From contig NZ_QDFI01000025.1 of NCBI RefSeq assembly GCF_003254465.1, forward strand, positions 1 through 52,785: 52,785 nucleotides of DNA. Direction: 5' to 3'. Below are positions 41,983-51,968 of the stretch, in pieces. Position 1 is the first letter of the stretch, and each line of letters opens with the position of its first letter. Under the pieces are notes generated by a model that had not been told where the DNA came from, searched no databases, and saw nothing but the letters and a program-made list of their open reading frames with translations. The stretch is from Meridianimarinicoccus zhengii. Its GTDB lineage: Bacteria > Pseudomonadota > Alphaproteobacteria > Rhodobacterales > Rhodobacteraceae. The position numbers and the translations under genes are program-made.

Positions 41983-43955
41983 TCCGCCGGCACCGGCTTG
42001 GCGTCGCGGTCGCGCGCCGCACCGGGGGCCACGCGGAACCGCCGGTCCGCCAAGCTGATGAAGCCGCCAAGCGACATGATGATCGCCCCCGCCCATATCC
42101 AGTTGGCGAAGGGCTTGATATATGTACGCACTGCCCAGCCGCCACCCGCTTGCGGATCACCGATCACCAGATAGAGATCGCGGAATACGCCGTTGTCGAT
42201 CCCGGCTTCGGTCGTGGGCATCTGCGCGACCGGGTAGTTTCGCTTCTCGGGGTTCAGGATCGCGATCTGCCGTCCGTTCCGCTCCACCACCATGTCGGCC
42301 ATGATGCTTTGATAGTTGGGCCCCTGCACCCGGCGCACGTCCGCGAGCGTGATCTCGTAGCGTCCGACCGTGAAGGTGTCACCGACCTGCGCGACGCGGA
42401 TATCCTCCTGTTCCCACGCGGTCAGGGCCGCGATGCCGATGAAGGTCACGCCCAGCCCGATATGGGCGGTGGCCTTGCCCCAGTCCGCGCGCGGCAGGTT
42501 CCACAGGCGGCGCAGGCGGGATTGCAGGTCGCCGCGCCCGGTGCGCATCCACAGGTCCATCTTGGACCCGGCGATCAGCCACACCCCCAGCGCGATGCCG
42601 ATGGGCGCCAGGATGCTGCGTTCCGTCTGGAAAGTCCAGACGAGCGCCGCGATCAGGAAGGCGGAAATCGCAGGGATCACCATGATCCGAGCGACCCGGT
42701 CCAGCTTGCCGCGTTTCCACGGGATGACGGCGCCGAGCGGCAGGATGATCGCCAGCGCCACCATGAAGGGCGTGAAGGCCGCGTCGAAGAAGGGCGGACC
42801 GACCGACAGCTTGCGGTCGAACAGCATCTCGGCCACGAGCGGCCAGATCGTGCCCACGAAAACCACGAAGCACGACACCGCCAGCAGGATGTTGTTGGCC
42901 ACCAGCGCGCTTTCGCGGCTGACGATGCCGAACACGCCGCGCGCCTGCATGGCGCTGGCCCGGGCCGTGAACAAGGTCAGGCCGCCGCCCAGGAACAGCG
43001 CGATGATCCCAAGGATGAACACGCCCCGTTCCGGGTCATTGGCAAAGGCATGGACCGAGGTGAGAATGCCGGACCGCACGATGAAGGTACCGATCATGGA
43101 AAACCCGAAGGCGAGGATCGCCAGCAGGATCGTCCAGGCCTTCAGGCTTTCGCGCTTTTCCACCACGATGGCCGAGTGCAGCAGCGCTGCGGCCAAGAGC
43201 CACGGCATGAAGGACGCGTTCTCGACCGGATCCCAGAACCAGAAACCGCCCCAGCCCAGTTCGTAATAAGCCCACCACGATCCCAGCGCGATGCCCACTG
43301 TCAGGAACATCCAGGCCGCAAGCGTCCAGGGCCGGACCCAGCCACCCCAGGCGGCATCCACGCGCCCTTCGATCAGCGCGGCGATGGCGAAGGAGAACGT
43401 GACCGAAAGCCCGACATAACCGAGATACAGGAACGGCGGATGGAAGGCGAGACCGGGATCCTGCAGCAGCGGGTTCAGGTCCTGCCCGTCCAGCGGCGGC
43501 ACGGCCATGCGCAGGAACGGGTTGGAGGTGAAGATGATGAACACCATGAACACAAGGCCGATCGCGGCCTGCACGGACAGCACGCGCGCCTTCAGGGACG
43601 GTGGCAGGTTGCCCCCGAACCATGCCACGCATGCGCTGTAAAGCGTCAGGATCAGGACCCAAAGCAGCATGGACCCCTCGTGGTTCCCCCAGACGCCCGT
43701 GACCTTGTAGAGCATCGGTTTCAGGCTGTGCGAATTGTCCACCACCAGCTTGACCGAGAAATCCGACACTACGAAGGCGTAGGTCAGCGCACTGAAGCTA
43801 AATGCGGTCAGCAGCAGTTGCGCGGTGGCGGTCGGCGCGGCCACGGCCATCCAGGTGGCCCAGCCCCTTTGCGCGCCGACCAGTGGCACGACGGTTTGCA
43901 CCAGCGCCACGCAGGCGGCCAGCAGAAGTGCAAAATGGCCCAGTTCGACGATCAT
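41979..43955 (-). CDS. ccmF: Cytochrome c heme lyase subunit CcmF
   Basis: Encodes 658 residues with about fifteen membrane helices. The heme-handling tryptophan-rich motif is present as WGGFWFWDPVENASFMPW, and the conserved HNLAFHP-like region reads QDPGLAFHPPFLYLGYVG. LYKVTGVWGNHEGSMLLWV and the large C-terminal periplasmic domain are normal for the family. Together with CcmH it ligates heme carried by CcmE to apocytochromes c. It overlaps ccmH and follows ccmE by 22 bases. Confidence 0.97.
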   Translation of the reverse strand: MIVELGHFALLLAACVALVQTVVPLVGAQRGWATWMAVAAPTATAQLLLTAFSFSALTYAFVVSDFSVKLVVDNSHSLKPMLYKVTGVWGNHEGSMLLWVLILTLYSACVAWFGGNLPPSLKARVLSVQAAIGLVFMVFIIFTSNPFLRMAVPPLDGQDLNPLLQDPGLAFHPPFLYLGYVGLSVTFSFAIAALIEGRVDAAWGGWVRPWTLAAWMFLTVGIALGSWWAYYELGWGGFWFWDPVENASFMPWLLAAALLHSAIVVEKRESLKAWTILLAILAFGFSMIGTFIVRSGILTSVHAFANDPERGVFILGIIALFLGGGLTLFTARASAMQARGVFGIVSRESALVANNILLAVSCFVVFVGTIWPLVAEMLFDRKLSVGPPFFDAAFTPFMVALAIILPLGAVIPWKRGKLDRVARIMVIPAISAFLIAALVWTFQTERSILAPIGIALGVWLIAGSKMDLWMRTGRGDLQSRLRRLWNLPRADWGKATAHIGLGVTFIGIAALTAWEQEDIRVAQVGDTFTVGRYEITLADVRRVQGPNYQSIMADMVVERNGRQIAILNPEKRNYPVAQMPTTEAGIDNGVFRDLYLVIGDPQAGGGWAVRTYIKPFANWIWAGAIIMSLGGFISLADRRFRVAPGAARDRDAKPVPAE

Positions 43956-43977
43956 GGCGTGCCCTCCCCAGGCAGGT

Positions 43978-44430
43978 TCAGCTTCCGGTTTCGGTCGGGT
44001 CGCGATAGACGCCCTGCGCCTTCAGCGCGTCGGTGACTTCCTTGGGCATGTAGGTCTCGTCGTGCTTGGCGAGGATTTCGGACGCGACGAACGTGCCCTC
44101 GACATAGCGCCCGGTGCCGACCATGCCCTGCCCTTCGCCGAACAGGTCCGGCAGCACGCCGCGGAACTCCACCGGCACGGACGCCCCGCCATCGGTCACG
44201 ACGAAGCGGATCGTCTCGCCCTGCCCGCGTTGAAGGCTGCCGTCTTCGACAAGCCCGCCGATGCGGAAGGTTTCGGACGGCGCGGGCGGCGCGGCCATCA
44301 CCTCGGACGGGCTGCGGAAGAAATTGATCCCGTCGCGCATGGCATATCCGATCAGCGCCGTGGACACCACGAGCGCCACCGCGGCGAGTGATACGACCTG
44401 GATACGACGTTTCTTTTTCAGGCTCTTCAT
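43978..44430 (-). CDS. ccmE: Heme chaperone CcmE
   Basis: Encodes 150 residues: a basic N terminus (KSLKKKRRIQ), one signal-anchor helix (residues 11-30) and a periplasmic OB-fold domain. The heme-binding motif HDETY places the covalent heme ligand at His123 and the conserved Tyr at 127. It accepts heme from CcmCD and hands it to CcmF. Only seven bases separate it from argC upstream, a conserved but functionally unrelated neighbour in this group. Confidence 0.96.
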   Translation of the reverse strand: MKSLKKKRRIQVVSLAAVALVVSTALIGYAMRDGINFFRSPSEVMAAPPAPSETFRIGGLVEDGSLQRGQGETIRFVVTDGGASVPVEFRGVLPDLFGEGQGMVGTGRYVEGTFVASEILAKHDETYMPKEVTDALKAQGVYRDPTETGS

Positions 44431-44437
44431 TCGGTTC

Positions 44438-45466
44438 TCAGGGAAACACCGGGGCCAGCATCAGGCCCGTGGTTTCCTCTTCTCCCAGCATCAGGTTGGC
44501 GTTCTGGATCGCCTGGCCCGACGATCCCTTGGTCAGGTTGTCCAGCACTGCAAGAATGATAGCACGGCCCGGGCGCCTGTCACCTGCGACACCCAGATGC
44601 ACGAAGTTGCCCCCGCGCACATGGCGGGTGGACGGCACCTCGCCCATCGGCAGCACCACGAGGAACGGCTCTTCATCATAAGCACGCGCCAGTTCGGCAT
44701 GGATCGCGGCCGGATCGCCCTTGACGTAGATCGTGGCGAGAATGCCGCGGTTGGCGGGCAGCAGGTGCGGCGTGAACTGCACCTCCACGGGGCGGCCGGC
44801 GATGGCGCTGAATTCCTGGTCGAACTCGCCCAGATGGCGGTGCACGCCGCCGACACCGTAAGGATGCGTGCCCTCGGACAGCTCGGCATGGAGCAGGTTT
44901 TCCTTCGGCGACCGGCCCGCGCCGGACACGCCGGTCTTCAGGTCGATGATGATGTCTTCGAGATCCACCAGCCCTGCTGCGATCAGCGGGCGCAGCGCGA
45001 ACTGCCCGGTGGCCGCGTTGCAGCCGGTGCAGGCGACCAGCCGCGCGGTGCGGATATCGTCGCGGTAGAATTCGGTCAGGCCATAGACCGCCCTCGCCTG
45101 CAATTCGACGGCGGCATGGGGTTGGCCATACCATTTCTTATAAGCCGCAGGATCGCGCAGCCGGAAATCGGCGGACAGGTCCACGACCTTAAGATCACGC
45201 GGCAAGCCATTGATCACGCTTTGCGTGGTCGCATGGGGAAGTGCGCAGAAAACCAGATCGACCCCGCTGAAATCCACGTCCTCGATCCGTTGCAGCACCG
45301 GCAGGTCGAGATGGCGCAGATGCGGAAACACCTGCCCCATGGTCTGCCCGGCCTTGCGGTCCGCAGTCAGGACCACGATCTCCATCGCCGGATGGGTGGC
45401 GATAAGGCGGACAAGCTCCGCGCCCGTGTATCCGCTGGCCCCGAGAATGGCGATGCGATGTGCCAT
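44438..45466 (-). CDS. argC: N-acetyl-gamma-glutamyl-phosphate reductase
   Basis: Encodes 342 residues from ATG 45466, with AAGGA 5 bases upstream. The NADPH-binding N terminus is [20 protein letters not shown]. The catalytic Cys149 lies in [11 protein letters not shown], and [20 protein letters not shown] and the [10 protein letters not shown] segment are characteristic. It reduces acetylglutamyl phosphate to the semialdehyde in arginine synthesis. It lies 53 bases after murI and 7 bases before ccmE, so it is in the middle of a long minus-strand transcript. Confidence 0.96.
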   Translation of the reverse strand: MAHRIAILGASGYTGAELVRLIATHPAMEIVVLTADRKAGQTMGQVFPHLRHLDLPVLQRIEDVDFSGVDLVFCALPHATTQSVINGLPRDLKVVDLSADFRLRDPAAYKKWYGQPHAAVELQARAVYGLTEFYRDDIRTARLVACTGCNAATGQFALRPLIAAGLVDLEDIIIDLKTGVSGAGRSPKENLLHAELSEGTHPYGVGGVHRHLGEFDQEFSAIAGRPVEVQFTPHLLPANRGILATIYVKGDPAAIHAELARAYDEEPFLVVLPMGEVPSTRHVRGGNFVHLGVAGDRRPGRAIILAVLDNLTKGSSGQAIQNANLMLGEEETTGLMLAPVFP

Positions 45467-45519
45467 GGCGTCCTTTTCCGTTTCGTGAATGTGTAGGTGT
45501 CGCGCGGAGGCGCCGCAAC

Positions 45520-46332
45520 TCACGCCGCGGTGAACGCGATCTTGCGCCGCAGGAATTGCGTGGCCTTCGACGATACCCGCGCCGGATCGCCCGTTGTCAG
45601 AAAGGCCGATGTCTTGCCCGGCCCAACCATGTCCGGACGCCGCCCGAGGTAATCGGCAAGGCTTTCGGCCACGATATTCGCCTGGCTGTAGACCCGCACA
45701 TCCGGCCCCAGCGCCTGCTGGAACGCCGTTTCCATCAGTGGGTAATGGGTACAACCAAGAATGGCGGCCTCGGGCTTGGGCATCCGGCGCTGCAGCGCCT
45801 CCACATGGGACCGCACCAGCGCCTCGGCCAGGATTTCATCCCCGTCCTCGATCGCGTCCACCAGTCCGCCGCAGGGCTGCGCCTCCACGTCGACGCCGAT
45901 GGCGCGGAACGCCAGTTCGCGCTGGAACGCGCGCGACGACACCGTGGCGGGGGTTGCGAACAGCGCCACGTGCTTGACCGCGACCTCGCGCGGCGGGGAA
46001 TTGTCGCCCCATTGCCGTTCGGTCAGCGCCTCGATCAGGGGCACGAACACGCCCAGGACCCGCTTGTCGCGCGGCACCCAGCTTTCCTGCATCCGCCGCA
46101 GCGCCGCCGCCGAGGCCGTGTTGCACGCCAAGATCACCAGATCGCAGCCCGCATCCCAGAGCCGTTCGACCCCGCGCGTGGTCAGCGCATAGATATCGTC
46201 GGCGTCCCGCACGCCGTAAGGGGTATGCGCGTTATCGCCATAATAAACGAAGGGCACGTTGGGCAGCCGGCGCACGAGCGCATCCAGTACCGTGAGCCCG
46301 CCAAGCCCGCTATCGAATACGCCAACGGCCAT
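45520..46332 (-). CDS. murI: Glutamate racemase
   Basis: Encodes 270 residues. The family opening is [17 protein letters not shown], and the two catalytic cysteines are Cys70 in ILACNTASA and Cys194 in [10 protein letters not shown]. It makes D-glutamate for the peptidoglycan stem peptide. Its ATG directly follows the stop codon of the acyltransferase gene with no spacer, so translation is coupled. Confidence 0.95.
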   Translation of the reverse strand: MAVGVFDSGLGGLTVLDALVRRLPNVPFVYYGDNAHTPYGVRDADDIYALTTRGVERLWDAGCDLVILACNTASAAALRRMQESWVPRDKRVLGVFVPLIEALTERQWGDNSPPREVAVKHVALFATPATVSSRAFQRELAFRAIGVDVEAQPCGGLVDAIEDGDEILAEALVRSHVEALQRRMPKPEAAILGCTHYPLMETAFQQALGPDVRVYSQANIVAESLADYLGRRPDMVGPGKTSAFLTTGDPARVSSKATQFLRRKIAFTAA

Positions 46333-47232
46333 CTAGTGCCTGTGCCTTTCCTCGAACTCGAATCCGTAGCCCGGGTTGCGCACCGGCACCGGGGACAAGG
46401 CATAGGTTTGCGCGCGCAGGAAGTCCATCATCGCGCGCGCATCGCCGATGAAGGGTGCCAATGCGGCCTGCGGGATCGGCTTGCCGATCACGACCTCCAC
46501 GGGCTTGTCGGTCTTGGCGCCGAATTCCTTGATCAGGAGCCCCATGCGCAGGGTGTAATGCAGATGGCTCGCCACCTGGAAGAACCGCGAATTGTGCCCG
46601 CAGAAGAACATCGGCACGATCTGCGCATCGGACCGCGCGACCATGCGCGCCGTGAAGGACCGCCAGCCGGGGTCCATGGGCTGCGAAAACGGCTTCGCGG
46701 CGGTGGACACGGTGCCGCCCGGAAAGATGCCGATGGCCCCGCCCTGCGTCAGGTAATCGAGCGCCGTCTTCCGCGTGCGCAAGTTCAACGCCATCGCCTC
46801 GCGCGTCTCGTCGAAGGAAATCGGTAGTATATGACGGTCGAGATCGGCCGCCTTGCGGAACACCTGGTGCGCGAGGATGCGGAAATCGCCGCGCACTTCG
46901 CTGAGGATACGCCCCATCATCAGCCCGTCGAGAATCCCGAACGGGTGGTTTGCGATCAGCACCAGCGGCCCGTGGCGCGGAATATCGTCCAGCGATCCGC
47001 CGATCACCCGCAGGGACAGGCCATAGCGTTCAGCCATCACCTCCCAGAAATCGCGGCCCTTGGCGATCTCGACCTCGTAGCCGCGCGCGCGGCGGATCAG
47101 GCCGATGCGCCCGGTGACGTTCTCCATCACCCGGATCAGCGCGCGCCCGCCGCGGGTCGCGGCGGAATGGGCGTAGCTGATTTCGCGCGCCGCGTCATTG
47201 CGGCGGCGCAGCGGTGTCTGTCGCTCCTGCAC
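46333..47232 (-). CDS. Lysophospholipid acyltransferase family protein (PlsC-like)
   Basis: Encodes 299 residues from a GTG at 47232. The acyltransferase active site appears as ANHPFGILDGL, the variant with five residues between His and Asp that is usual in the hemolysin/OlsA-like subgroup. IGIFPGGTVST is the second substrate-binding motif, and QIVPMFFCGHNSRFFQVA follows. It probably esterifies a lysolipid or lyso-ornithine lipid at the inner membrane. The N-terminal 40 residues are basic and lack a signal peptide. It heads the acyltransferase-murI-argC-ccmEFH run. Confidence 0.87.
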   Translation of the reverse strand: MQERQTPLRRRNDAAREISYAHSAATRGGRALIRVMENVTGRIGLIRRARGYEVEIAKGRDFWEVMAERYGLSLRVIGGSLDDIPRHGPLVLIANHPFGILDGLMMGRILSEVRGDFRILAHQVFRKAADLDRHILPISFDETREAMALNLRTRKTALDYLTQGGAIGIFPGGTVSTAAKPFSQPMDPGWRSFTARMVARSDAQIVPMFFCGHNSRFFQVASHLHYTLRMGLLIKEFGAKTDKPVEVVIGKPIPQAALAPFIGDARAMMDFLRAQTYALSPVPVRNPGYGFEFEERHRH

Positions 47233-47539
47233 CTGATGACCCCATCCAAGCGTGACCGGTGCGCCGGAATATCACCCGGCAGCGCCGCACGGCAAGAGCC
47301 CGTCGTGAAACCGTCATGACACAACAGAACCCATTGCGCACCGGACTGCCCGCCGCGCAACCGTTACGCGACTCTGCGGCCACAGCCGCACGCAAACCGG
47401 CCTGCCGCGGCACCCCCGCGTGAAGTCGAGCGGGTCATGGGCTATACATCACCTGCAAGGTGTCGCAAGAGGCACCGGAAAGCCACGGGTCGCCCGATGC
47501 TGCGGGCACGGACCAATGGGATCGTGCGAGGGAACGGGG
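47233..47539. other. Divergent intergenic region between acyltransferase and LysR genes
   Basis: About 307 bases. A perfect inverted repeat TGCGGC-CACA-GCCGCA lies at 47375-47390 and a small CACCTGCAAGGTG hairpin at 47452-47464. No tRNA, small gene or clear promoter was recognised, although promoters for both flanking genes must lie here. Confidence 0.4.
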
Positions 47540-48433
47540 ATGGACTGGGACAAGCTGAGGATCTTTCACGCGGTCGCGGATGCGGGCAGCCTCACCCATG
47601 CGGGCGATGCGCTGCACCTGTCGCAATCGGCCGTCAGCCGCCAGATCCGCGCGCTGGAGGAAAGCCTGAACACCACCCTGTTCCACCGCCATGCGCGCGG
47701 GCTGATCCTGACCGAACAGGGCGAATTGCTGTTCGACGCGACCTCGGCCATGGCCAAGCGGCTCGATGCCGCCGCCGCGCGGATCCGCGACAGCGAGGAA
47801 GAGGTTTTCGGCGAATTGCGCGTGACCACCACCACCGGATTCGGGTCGCTCTGGTTGGCACCCCGGCTGAGCCGACTTTACCGGGACTATCCGGACCTGA
47901 AGATCGACCTGATGCTGGAAGAGCGCGTGCTCGACCTGCCCATGCGCGAAGCCGACGTGGCCATCCGCATGAAGGAACCGTCGCAGGCCGACCTGATCCG
48001 CAAGCGGCTGATGAACGTCCACATGCGGCTTTACGCGACGCAGGAGTATCTGGCGGAAAACGGCACCCCGGAAACCGTGGCGGATATGCGACACCATCGC
48101 CTGATCTGCCAGAATCCCAACAGCGTTCAGGTCAGCGCCGCGGCGCGCATGGTGCAGGAACTTCTGACCGGCGAGATCAGGTCGCTGCTGACCGTCAACA
48201 ACTATTTCGGCGTGCTGCAGGCGGTCATCAACCATCTCGGGATCGGCATCCTCCCGAACTACGTGACGCAGGATTTCCCGCATCTTGTCAGCGTCTTGCC
48301 CGAGGTCCTGGGCGGGTCCGTGCCGGTTTTCCTCGCCTATCCCGAAGAGCTGCGCCAGTCCAAGCGCATCGCGGCCTTCCGAGATTTCGTGATGGCCGAA
48401 CTGGCCGAAACCCGGCGCCATACCGACATCTGA
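47540..48433 (+). CDS. LysR family transcriptional regulator
   Basis: Encodes 297 residues from ATG 47540 (MDWDKLRIFHAVADAGSL). The helix-turn-helix is AGDALHLSQSAVSRQIRALE, followed by a GELRVTTTTGFGSLWLAPRL effector-domain start and GIGILPNYVTQDFP. It lacks the operator partner that would indicate a target. Relatives of this type are widespread in Rhodobacterales, but the effector and regulon are unknown. It stands alone between a divergent acyltransferase gene and the candidate small RNA. Confidence 0.92.
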   Translation: MDWDKLRIFHAVADAGSLTHAGDALHLSQSAVSRQIRALEESLNTTLFHRHARGLILTEQGELLFDATSAMAKRLDAAAARIRDSEEEVFGELRVTTTTGFGSLWLAPRLSRLYRDYPDLKIDLMLEERVLDLPMREADVAIRMKEPSQADLIRKRLMNVHMRLYATQEYLAENGTPETVADMRHHRLICQNPNSVQVSAAARMVQELLTGEIRSLLTVNNYFGVLQAVINHLGIGILPNYVTQDFPHLVSVLPEVLGGSVPVFLAYPEELRQSKRIAAFRDFVMAELAETRRHTDI

Positions 48434-48500
48434 CCGCCGCGGCGTGACAGCCATGTCACGGCTGCATGTCGGATATGCTGCACCTGCGGCATCCTGCTCA

Positions 48501-48529
48501 TTGATTACCACCGTCTGCATAGATATGTG
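48501..48529 (+). promoter_or_regulatory. Candidate promoter of the small RNA before purL
   Basis: TTGATT (48501-48506), a 17-base spacer and TATGTG (48524-48529) predict a transcript start near 48536, exactly where the first small-RNA hairpin begins. Prediction by eye; the -10 element is only a moderate match. Confidence 0.45.
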
Positions 48530-48535
48530 GCGCTC

Positions 48536-48606
48536 AGAAGACGAGGCGATGCCTCCCTTCTACCTCCCTGTTGGACTAGGCCGAGCATTGTCTCGGCCTT
48601 TTTTTT
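48536..48606 (+). ncRNA. Candidate trans-acting small RNA with two CCTCCC motifs
   Basis: A compact 71-base unit lies between the LysR gene and purL. First comes a hairpin, AGAAG/CTTCT outside and GAGGC-GAT-GCCTC inside (48536-48561). A single-stranded linker with CCTCCC (48563-48568) follows; a first CCTCCC (48552-48557) is partly inside the hairpin. Last is a strong Rho-independent terminator (48578-48606). CCTCCC is complementary to Shine-Dalgarno sequences, a feature of many alphaproteobacterial small RNAs that block translation of target mRNAs. No open frame of significance runs through it. I cannot match it to a named family. Confidence 0.65.
48578..48606 (+). terminator. Rho-independent terminator of the small RNA
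   Basis: AGGCCGAG (48578-48585) and CTCGGCCT (48592-48599) form an 8-bp stem with a 6-base loop, followed by eight T. It is too far (145 bases) after the LysR stop to be needed only for that gene. Confidence 0.88.
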
Positions 48607-48724
48607 GCCTTGGCCATACGGACGCACGGCGTGCCCTCAGGGCGGAACGCGGGCGTTGGCCGCTGCGGCACTCTTCCTTTTCCCCCGCGTCTCGGATACG
48701 CACGCCTGCGGACAAGAGGTAGAC

Positions 48725-50884
48725 ATGACCGAGCCAGCCATCACGCCCGACCTGATCGCCGCCCACGGGCTGAAGCCCGACGAATACCAGCGCATTCTCG
48801 ATCTGCTGGGGCGTGACCCGACCTTCACCGAACTCGGGATATTCTCGGCGATGTGGAACGAGCACTGTTCCTACAAGTCGTCCAAGAAATGGCTGCGTAC
48901 CCTGCCGACCGAGGGGCCGCAGGTGATCTGCGGACCCGGCGAGAACGCGGGCGTCGTGGATATCGGCGATGGTCAGGCCGTGGTCTTCAAGATGGAAAGC
49001 CACAACCACCCGTCGTATATCGAACCCTACCAGGGGGCCGCGACGGGCATGGGCGGCATCCTGCGCGACGTGTTCACCATGGGCGCACGGCCTATCGCGG
49101 CGATGAACGCGCTCAGCTTCGGGCGGACGGATCATCCGAAGACACGGCAATTGGTGCATGGAGTCGTCGAGGGGATCGGCGGTTACGGTAATTGCTTCGG
49201 CGTGCCGACCGTGGGCGGCGAGGTGCGGTTCCACGCGGCCTATGACGGCAATTGCCTTGTGAACGCCTTCGCCGCAGGGCTCGCCGATGCGGATGCGATC
49301 TTTTACTCGGCCGCGTCGGGCGTGGGCCGCCCGGTCGTTTATCTTGGTGCCAAGACGGGACGCGACGGCGTGGGCGGCGCCACCATGGCCAGCGCCGAGT
49401 TCGACGATACGATCGAAGAAAAGCGCCCTACGGTGCAGGTCGGTGATCCGTTCACCGAAAAGCGGCTGATGGAGGCTTGTCTGGAGCTTATGCAGACCGG
49501 CGCCGTGATATCGATCCAGGACATGGGCGCCGCCGGTCTGACCTGTTCGGCGGTGGAAATGGGCGACAAGGGTGGCCTTGGCATCCGGCTGAATCTCGAC
49601 GCCGTACCGGTGCGCGAAGACGGCATGACCGCCTATGAAATGATGCTGTCCGAAAGCCAGGAGCGGATGCTCATGGTGCTCGACCCCGCGAAGGAGGCCG
49701 AGGCGAAGGCCGTCTTCGACAAGTGGGATCTCGACTTCGCCATCGTGGGCGAGACAATTGCCGAGGACCGGTTCATCATCGAGCACAAGGGACAGGTCTG
49801 GGCCGATCTGCCTCTGGCCGCCCTGTCGGGCACGGCACCCGAATACGACCGGCCATGGGTGGAGACACCGCCGGCCGACTCGATGGAGCCGGTGCCCGAG
49901 GTCGATCCCATAGACGCGCTGCGCGCCCTGCTGTCCGATCCGAACCACGCTGCCAAGCATTGGGTCTGGGAACAGTATGACAGCCAGGTCATGGGCGATA
50001 CCGCTCGCGCGCCGGGTCTTGGCGCGGGCGCGGTGCGGGTGCACGGCACGCGCAAGGCGCTCGTGTTCACCTGCGACGTGACCCCGCGCTACGTGCGCGC
50101 CAACCCGTTTGAAGGCGGCAAGCAGGCGGTGGCCGAAGCCTATCGCAACCTTTCCGCCGCCGGGGCGAAACCTCTGGCGACCACGGACAACCTCAATTTC
50201 GGCAATCCCGAAAAGCCCGAGATCATGGGCCAGCTTGTCGGTGCGATAAAGGGGATCGGCGAGGCCTGCGCGGCGCTCGACATGCCCATCGTGTCGGGCA
50301 ATGTCAGCCTGTACAACGAAACCGACGGCGCGCCGATCCTGCCGACACCGACCATCGGTGCGGTGGGACTGCTCAAGAACGTGCGCAACCTGATCGGCAC
50401 AGCGCCCGCACCCGGCGATCTGGCGATCCTCGTGGGCGAGACGACGGGGCATCTGGGCCAGTCCGCCGTGCTTGCGCGCGTGTTCAACCGCGAGGACGGC
50501 GACGCACCGGCGGTCGATCTTCTGGCCGAACGGCGCCACGGCGTGTTCGTGCGCAACAATCGCAAGCTGATCACGGCCGCTACGGATCTCGGCGATGGCG
50601 GCCTGGCACTGGCGGCGTTCGAGATGGCGGTGGCGGGCGATATCGGCGTCACGATCAACGAGGGCGATCTTGCGCGTCTCTTCGGAGAAGACCAGGCGCG
50701 CTACCTGCTCGCCTGCCCGTTCGACTGTGCTGAGGCGTTGATGATCGCTGCGGGCCAGGCCGGCGTACCGGTGGAAGCGGTGGGCCGGTTCGGTGGCACC
50801 GCGATCCGCCTTGCCGGGTCCGAAGCGCCGCTGGAAGATCTCGCGCAGGTCTGGCGCAGCGCCTTCGCCGAAAAGCTCGGCTGA
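48725..50884 (+). CDS. purL: Phosphoribosylformylglycinamidine synthase subunit PurL
   Basis: Encodes 719 residues from ATG 48725, with AGAGG 5 bases upstream; it is the small PurL form that works with PurS and PurQ. It opens with [27 protein letters not shown], and the ATP-binding repeats show [38 protein letters not shown] and [16 protein letters not shown]. The second half has [20 protein letters not shown] and [17 protein letters not shown]. It converts FGAR to FGAM with ATP and glutamine-derived ammonia, step 4 of purine synthesis. purS and purQ are not in the window. Confidence 0.97.
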   Translation: MTEPAITPDLIAAHGLKPDEYQRILDLLGRDPTFTELGIFSAMWNEHCSYKSSKKWLRTLPTEGPQVICGPGENAGVVDIGDGQAVVFKMESHNHPSYIEPYQGAATGMGGILRDVFTMGARPIAAMNALSFGRTDHPKTRQLVHGVVEGIGGYGNCFGVPTVGGEVRFHAAYDGNCLVNAFAAGLADADAIFYSAASGVGRPVVYLGAKTGRDGVGGATMASAEFDDTIEEKRPTVQVGDPFTEKRLMEACLELMQTGAVISIQDMGAAGLTCSAVEMGDKGGLGIRLNLDAVPVREDGMTAYEMMLSESQERMLMVLDPAKEAEAKAVFDKWDLDFAIVGETIAEDRFIIEHKGQVWADLPLAALSGTAPEYDRPWVETPPADSMEPVPEVDPIDALRALLSDPNHAAKHWVWEQYDSQVMGDTARAPGLGAGAVRVHGTRKALVFTCDVTPRYVRANPFEGGKQAVAEAYRNLSAAGAKPLATTDNLNFGNPEKPEIMGQLVGAIKGIGEACAALDMPIVSGNVSLYNETDGAPILPTPTIGAVGLLKNVRNLIGTAPAPGDLAILVGETTGHLGQSAVLARVFNREDGDAPAVDLLAERRHGVFVRNNRKLITAATDLGDGGLALAAFEMAVAGDIGVTINEGDLARLFGEDQARYLLACPFDCAEALMIAAGQAGVPVEAVGRFGGTAIRLAGSEAPLEDLAQVWRSAFAEKLG

Positions 50885-50982
50885 CCCGCGCACACGCCGC
50901 GTCACGGCGCTTGCAAGGTCTTGCGGCTTGCAGCGTTGCGGGCGCAGGCTTACATTCCGGCCATGACAGAAGGAGCGTACCG

Positions 50983-51225
50983 ATGCCCATCGCAGCGCAG
51001 GACATCGAAAGCCTGATCAGACAGAGCTTCCCGGACGCGCAGATCACGATCACCGATCTGGCGGGGGACGGAAATCACTACGCCGCCGAGGTGATCGACG
51101 AGAGCTTTCGCGGCAAGAACCGCGTGGAACAGCAGCGGGCCGTCTATGCGGCGCTGAAGGGAAAGATGGACGGCGCGAACGGCGAATTGCACGCGCTGGC
51201 CCTGACGACCAAATCTCCGGCCTGA
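50983..51225 (+). CDS. BolA family protein
   Basis: Encodes 80 residues from ATG 50983, with AGGAG 8 bases upstream. The fold is shown by IESLIRQSFPDAQITITDL, GDGNHYAAEVIDESFRGKNRVEQQRAVY and the conserved His in GELHALALTTKSP. BolA proteins of this IbaG-like short type bind a [2Fe-2S] cluster together with monothiol glutaredoxins. The partner Grx4 gene lies one gene downstream in the same operon, which supports an iron-sulfur or iron-sensing role. Confidence 0.93.
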   Translation: MPIAAQDIESLIRQSFPDAQITITDLAGDGNHYAAEVIDESFRGKNRVEQQRAVYAALKGKMDGANGELHALALTTKSPA

Positions 51226-51226
51226 C

Positions 51227-51577
51227 GTGACCATCACAACGATACCGTGGATCGTCGTTCTTGCCTTTGGCGCCATCTTCATCTTTGCAGCGGTGCGCGA
51301 ATATCTCCATCGCCGCAAGTACGGCCCCCCGGAGAACCCGCGCGACGGGTTCGAATTCGACGAGGAAGCACCAAGCTACGAAGAGCCTGAGCCTCTCCCG
51401 GACGACACGGATGCCGCAAGTCCTGACGCTGAAGACACCGGGCACCCGTCGCAGGATGACACGCCCGACGCCGATGACGACACGTTGCACAAGAGCAACC
51501 GCGACGCCGATAAGCCCACCAGATCCGATGCCGATGCCGATACGGCCCCACCAGACAGGAATGAGACCCCAAGATGA
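51227..51577 (+). CDS. Small single-pass membrane protein with acidic tail
   Basis: Encodes 116 residues from a GTG at 51227, one base after the bolA stop. One N-terminal transmembrane helix ([18 protein letters not shown], residues 6-24) is followed by a basic stretch ([10 protein letters not shown]) and a disordered tail very rich in Asp, Glu, Pro and Thr. The stop overlaps the grxD start (ATGA). I recognise no domain. Its place between bolA and grxD, with tight spacing on both sides, suggests a linked role, for example as a membrane anchor, but this is inference. Confidence 0.75.
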   Translation: MTITTIPWIVVLAFGAIFIFAAVREYLHRRKYGPPENPRDGFEFDEEAPSYEEPEPLPDDTDAASPDAEDTGHPSQDDTPDADDDTLHKSNRDADKPTRSDADADTAPPDRNETPR

Positions 51578-51948
51578 CAGACAACAACCAGACTGCGACC
51601 GACCGCATCACCGAAACCGTGACCGGCCATGACGTGGTGCTGTTCATGAAGGGCACGAAATCCATGCCGCAATGCGGCTTTTCCAGCCGTGTCGCGGGCG
51701 TGCTGAACTACATGGGCGTGGATTTCGTCGATGTGAACGTCCTTGAAGACGACGCGATCCGGCAGGGAATCAAGGACTATTCTGACTGGCCCACGATCCC
51801 GCAGCTTTACGTCAAGGGCGAATTCGTCGGCGGATGCGACATCATCACCGAAATGACCCTGTCCGGCGAACTCGACACGCTGTTCGCCAATCACGGCGTG
51901 TCCTTCGACAAGGTTGCCGCCGACAAGATCCGCGAAGCGAACGCCTGA
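51574..51948 (+). CDS. grxD: Monothiol glutaredoxin Grx4 (GrxD)
   Basis: Encodes 124 residues. The CGFS active site begins at Cys34 in [14 protein letters not shown], and [23 protein letters not shown] is the glutathione- and cluster-binding region. Grx4 proteins ligate [2Fe-2S] clusters with glutathione and form heterodimers with BolA for cluster transfer or iron regulation. It is the last gene of the bolA - membrane protein - grxD operon and is followed by a strong terminator. Confidence 0.96.
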   Translation: MTDNNQTATDRITETVTGHDVVLFMKGTKSMPQCGFSSRVAGVLNYMGVDFVDVNVLEDDAIRQGIKDYSDWPTIPQLYVKGEFVGGCDIITEMTLSGELDTLFANHGVSFDKVAADKIREANA

Positions 51949-51968
51949 CCCCATCCGGACCAGACGGC

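Noticed and set aside
42150-44036. Plus-strand open frame of 628 codons opposite ccmF
   Set aside because: Antisense shadow of a clear membrane protein gene; the product is charged, repetitive and of no known family.
48560-50905. Minus-strand open frame of 781 codons opposite purL
   Set aside because: Antisense to purL and rich in Arg, His and Gly; no motif.
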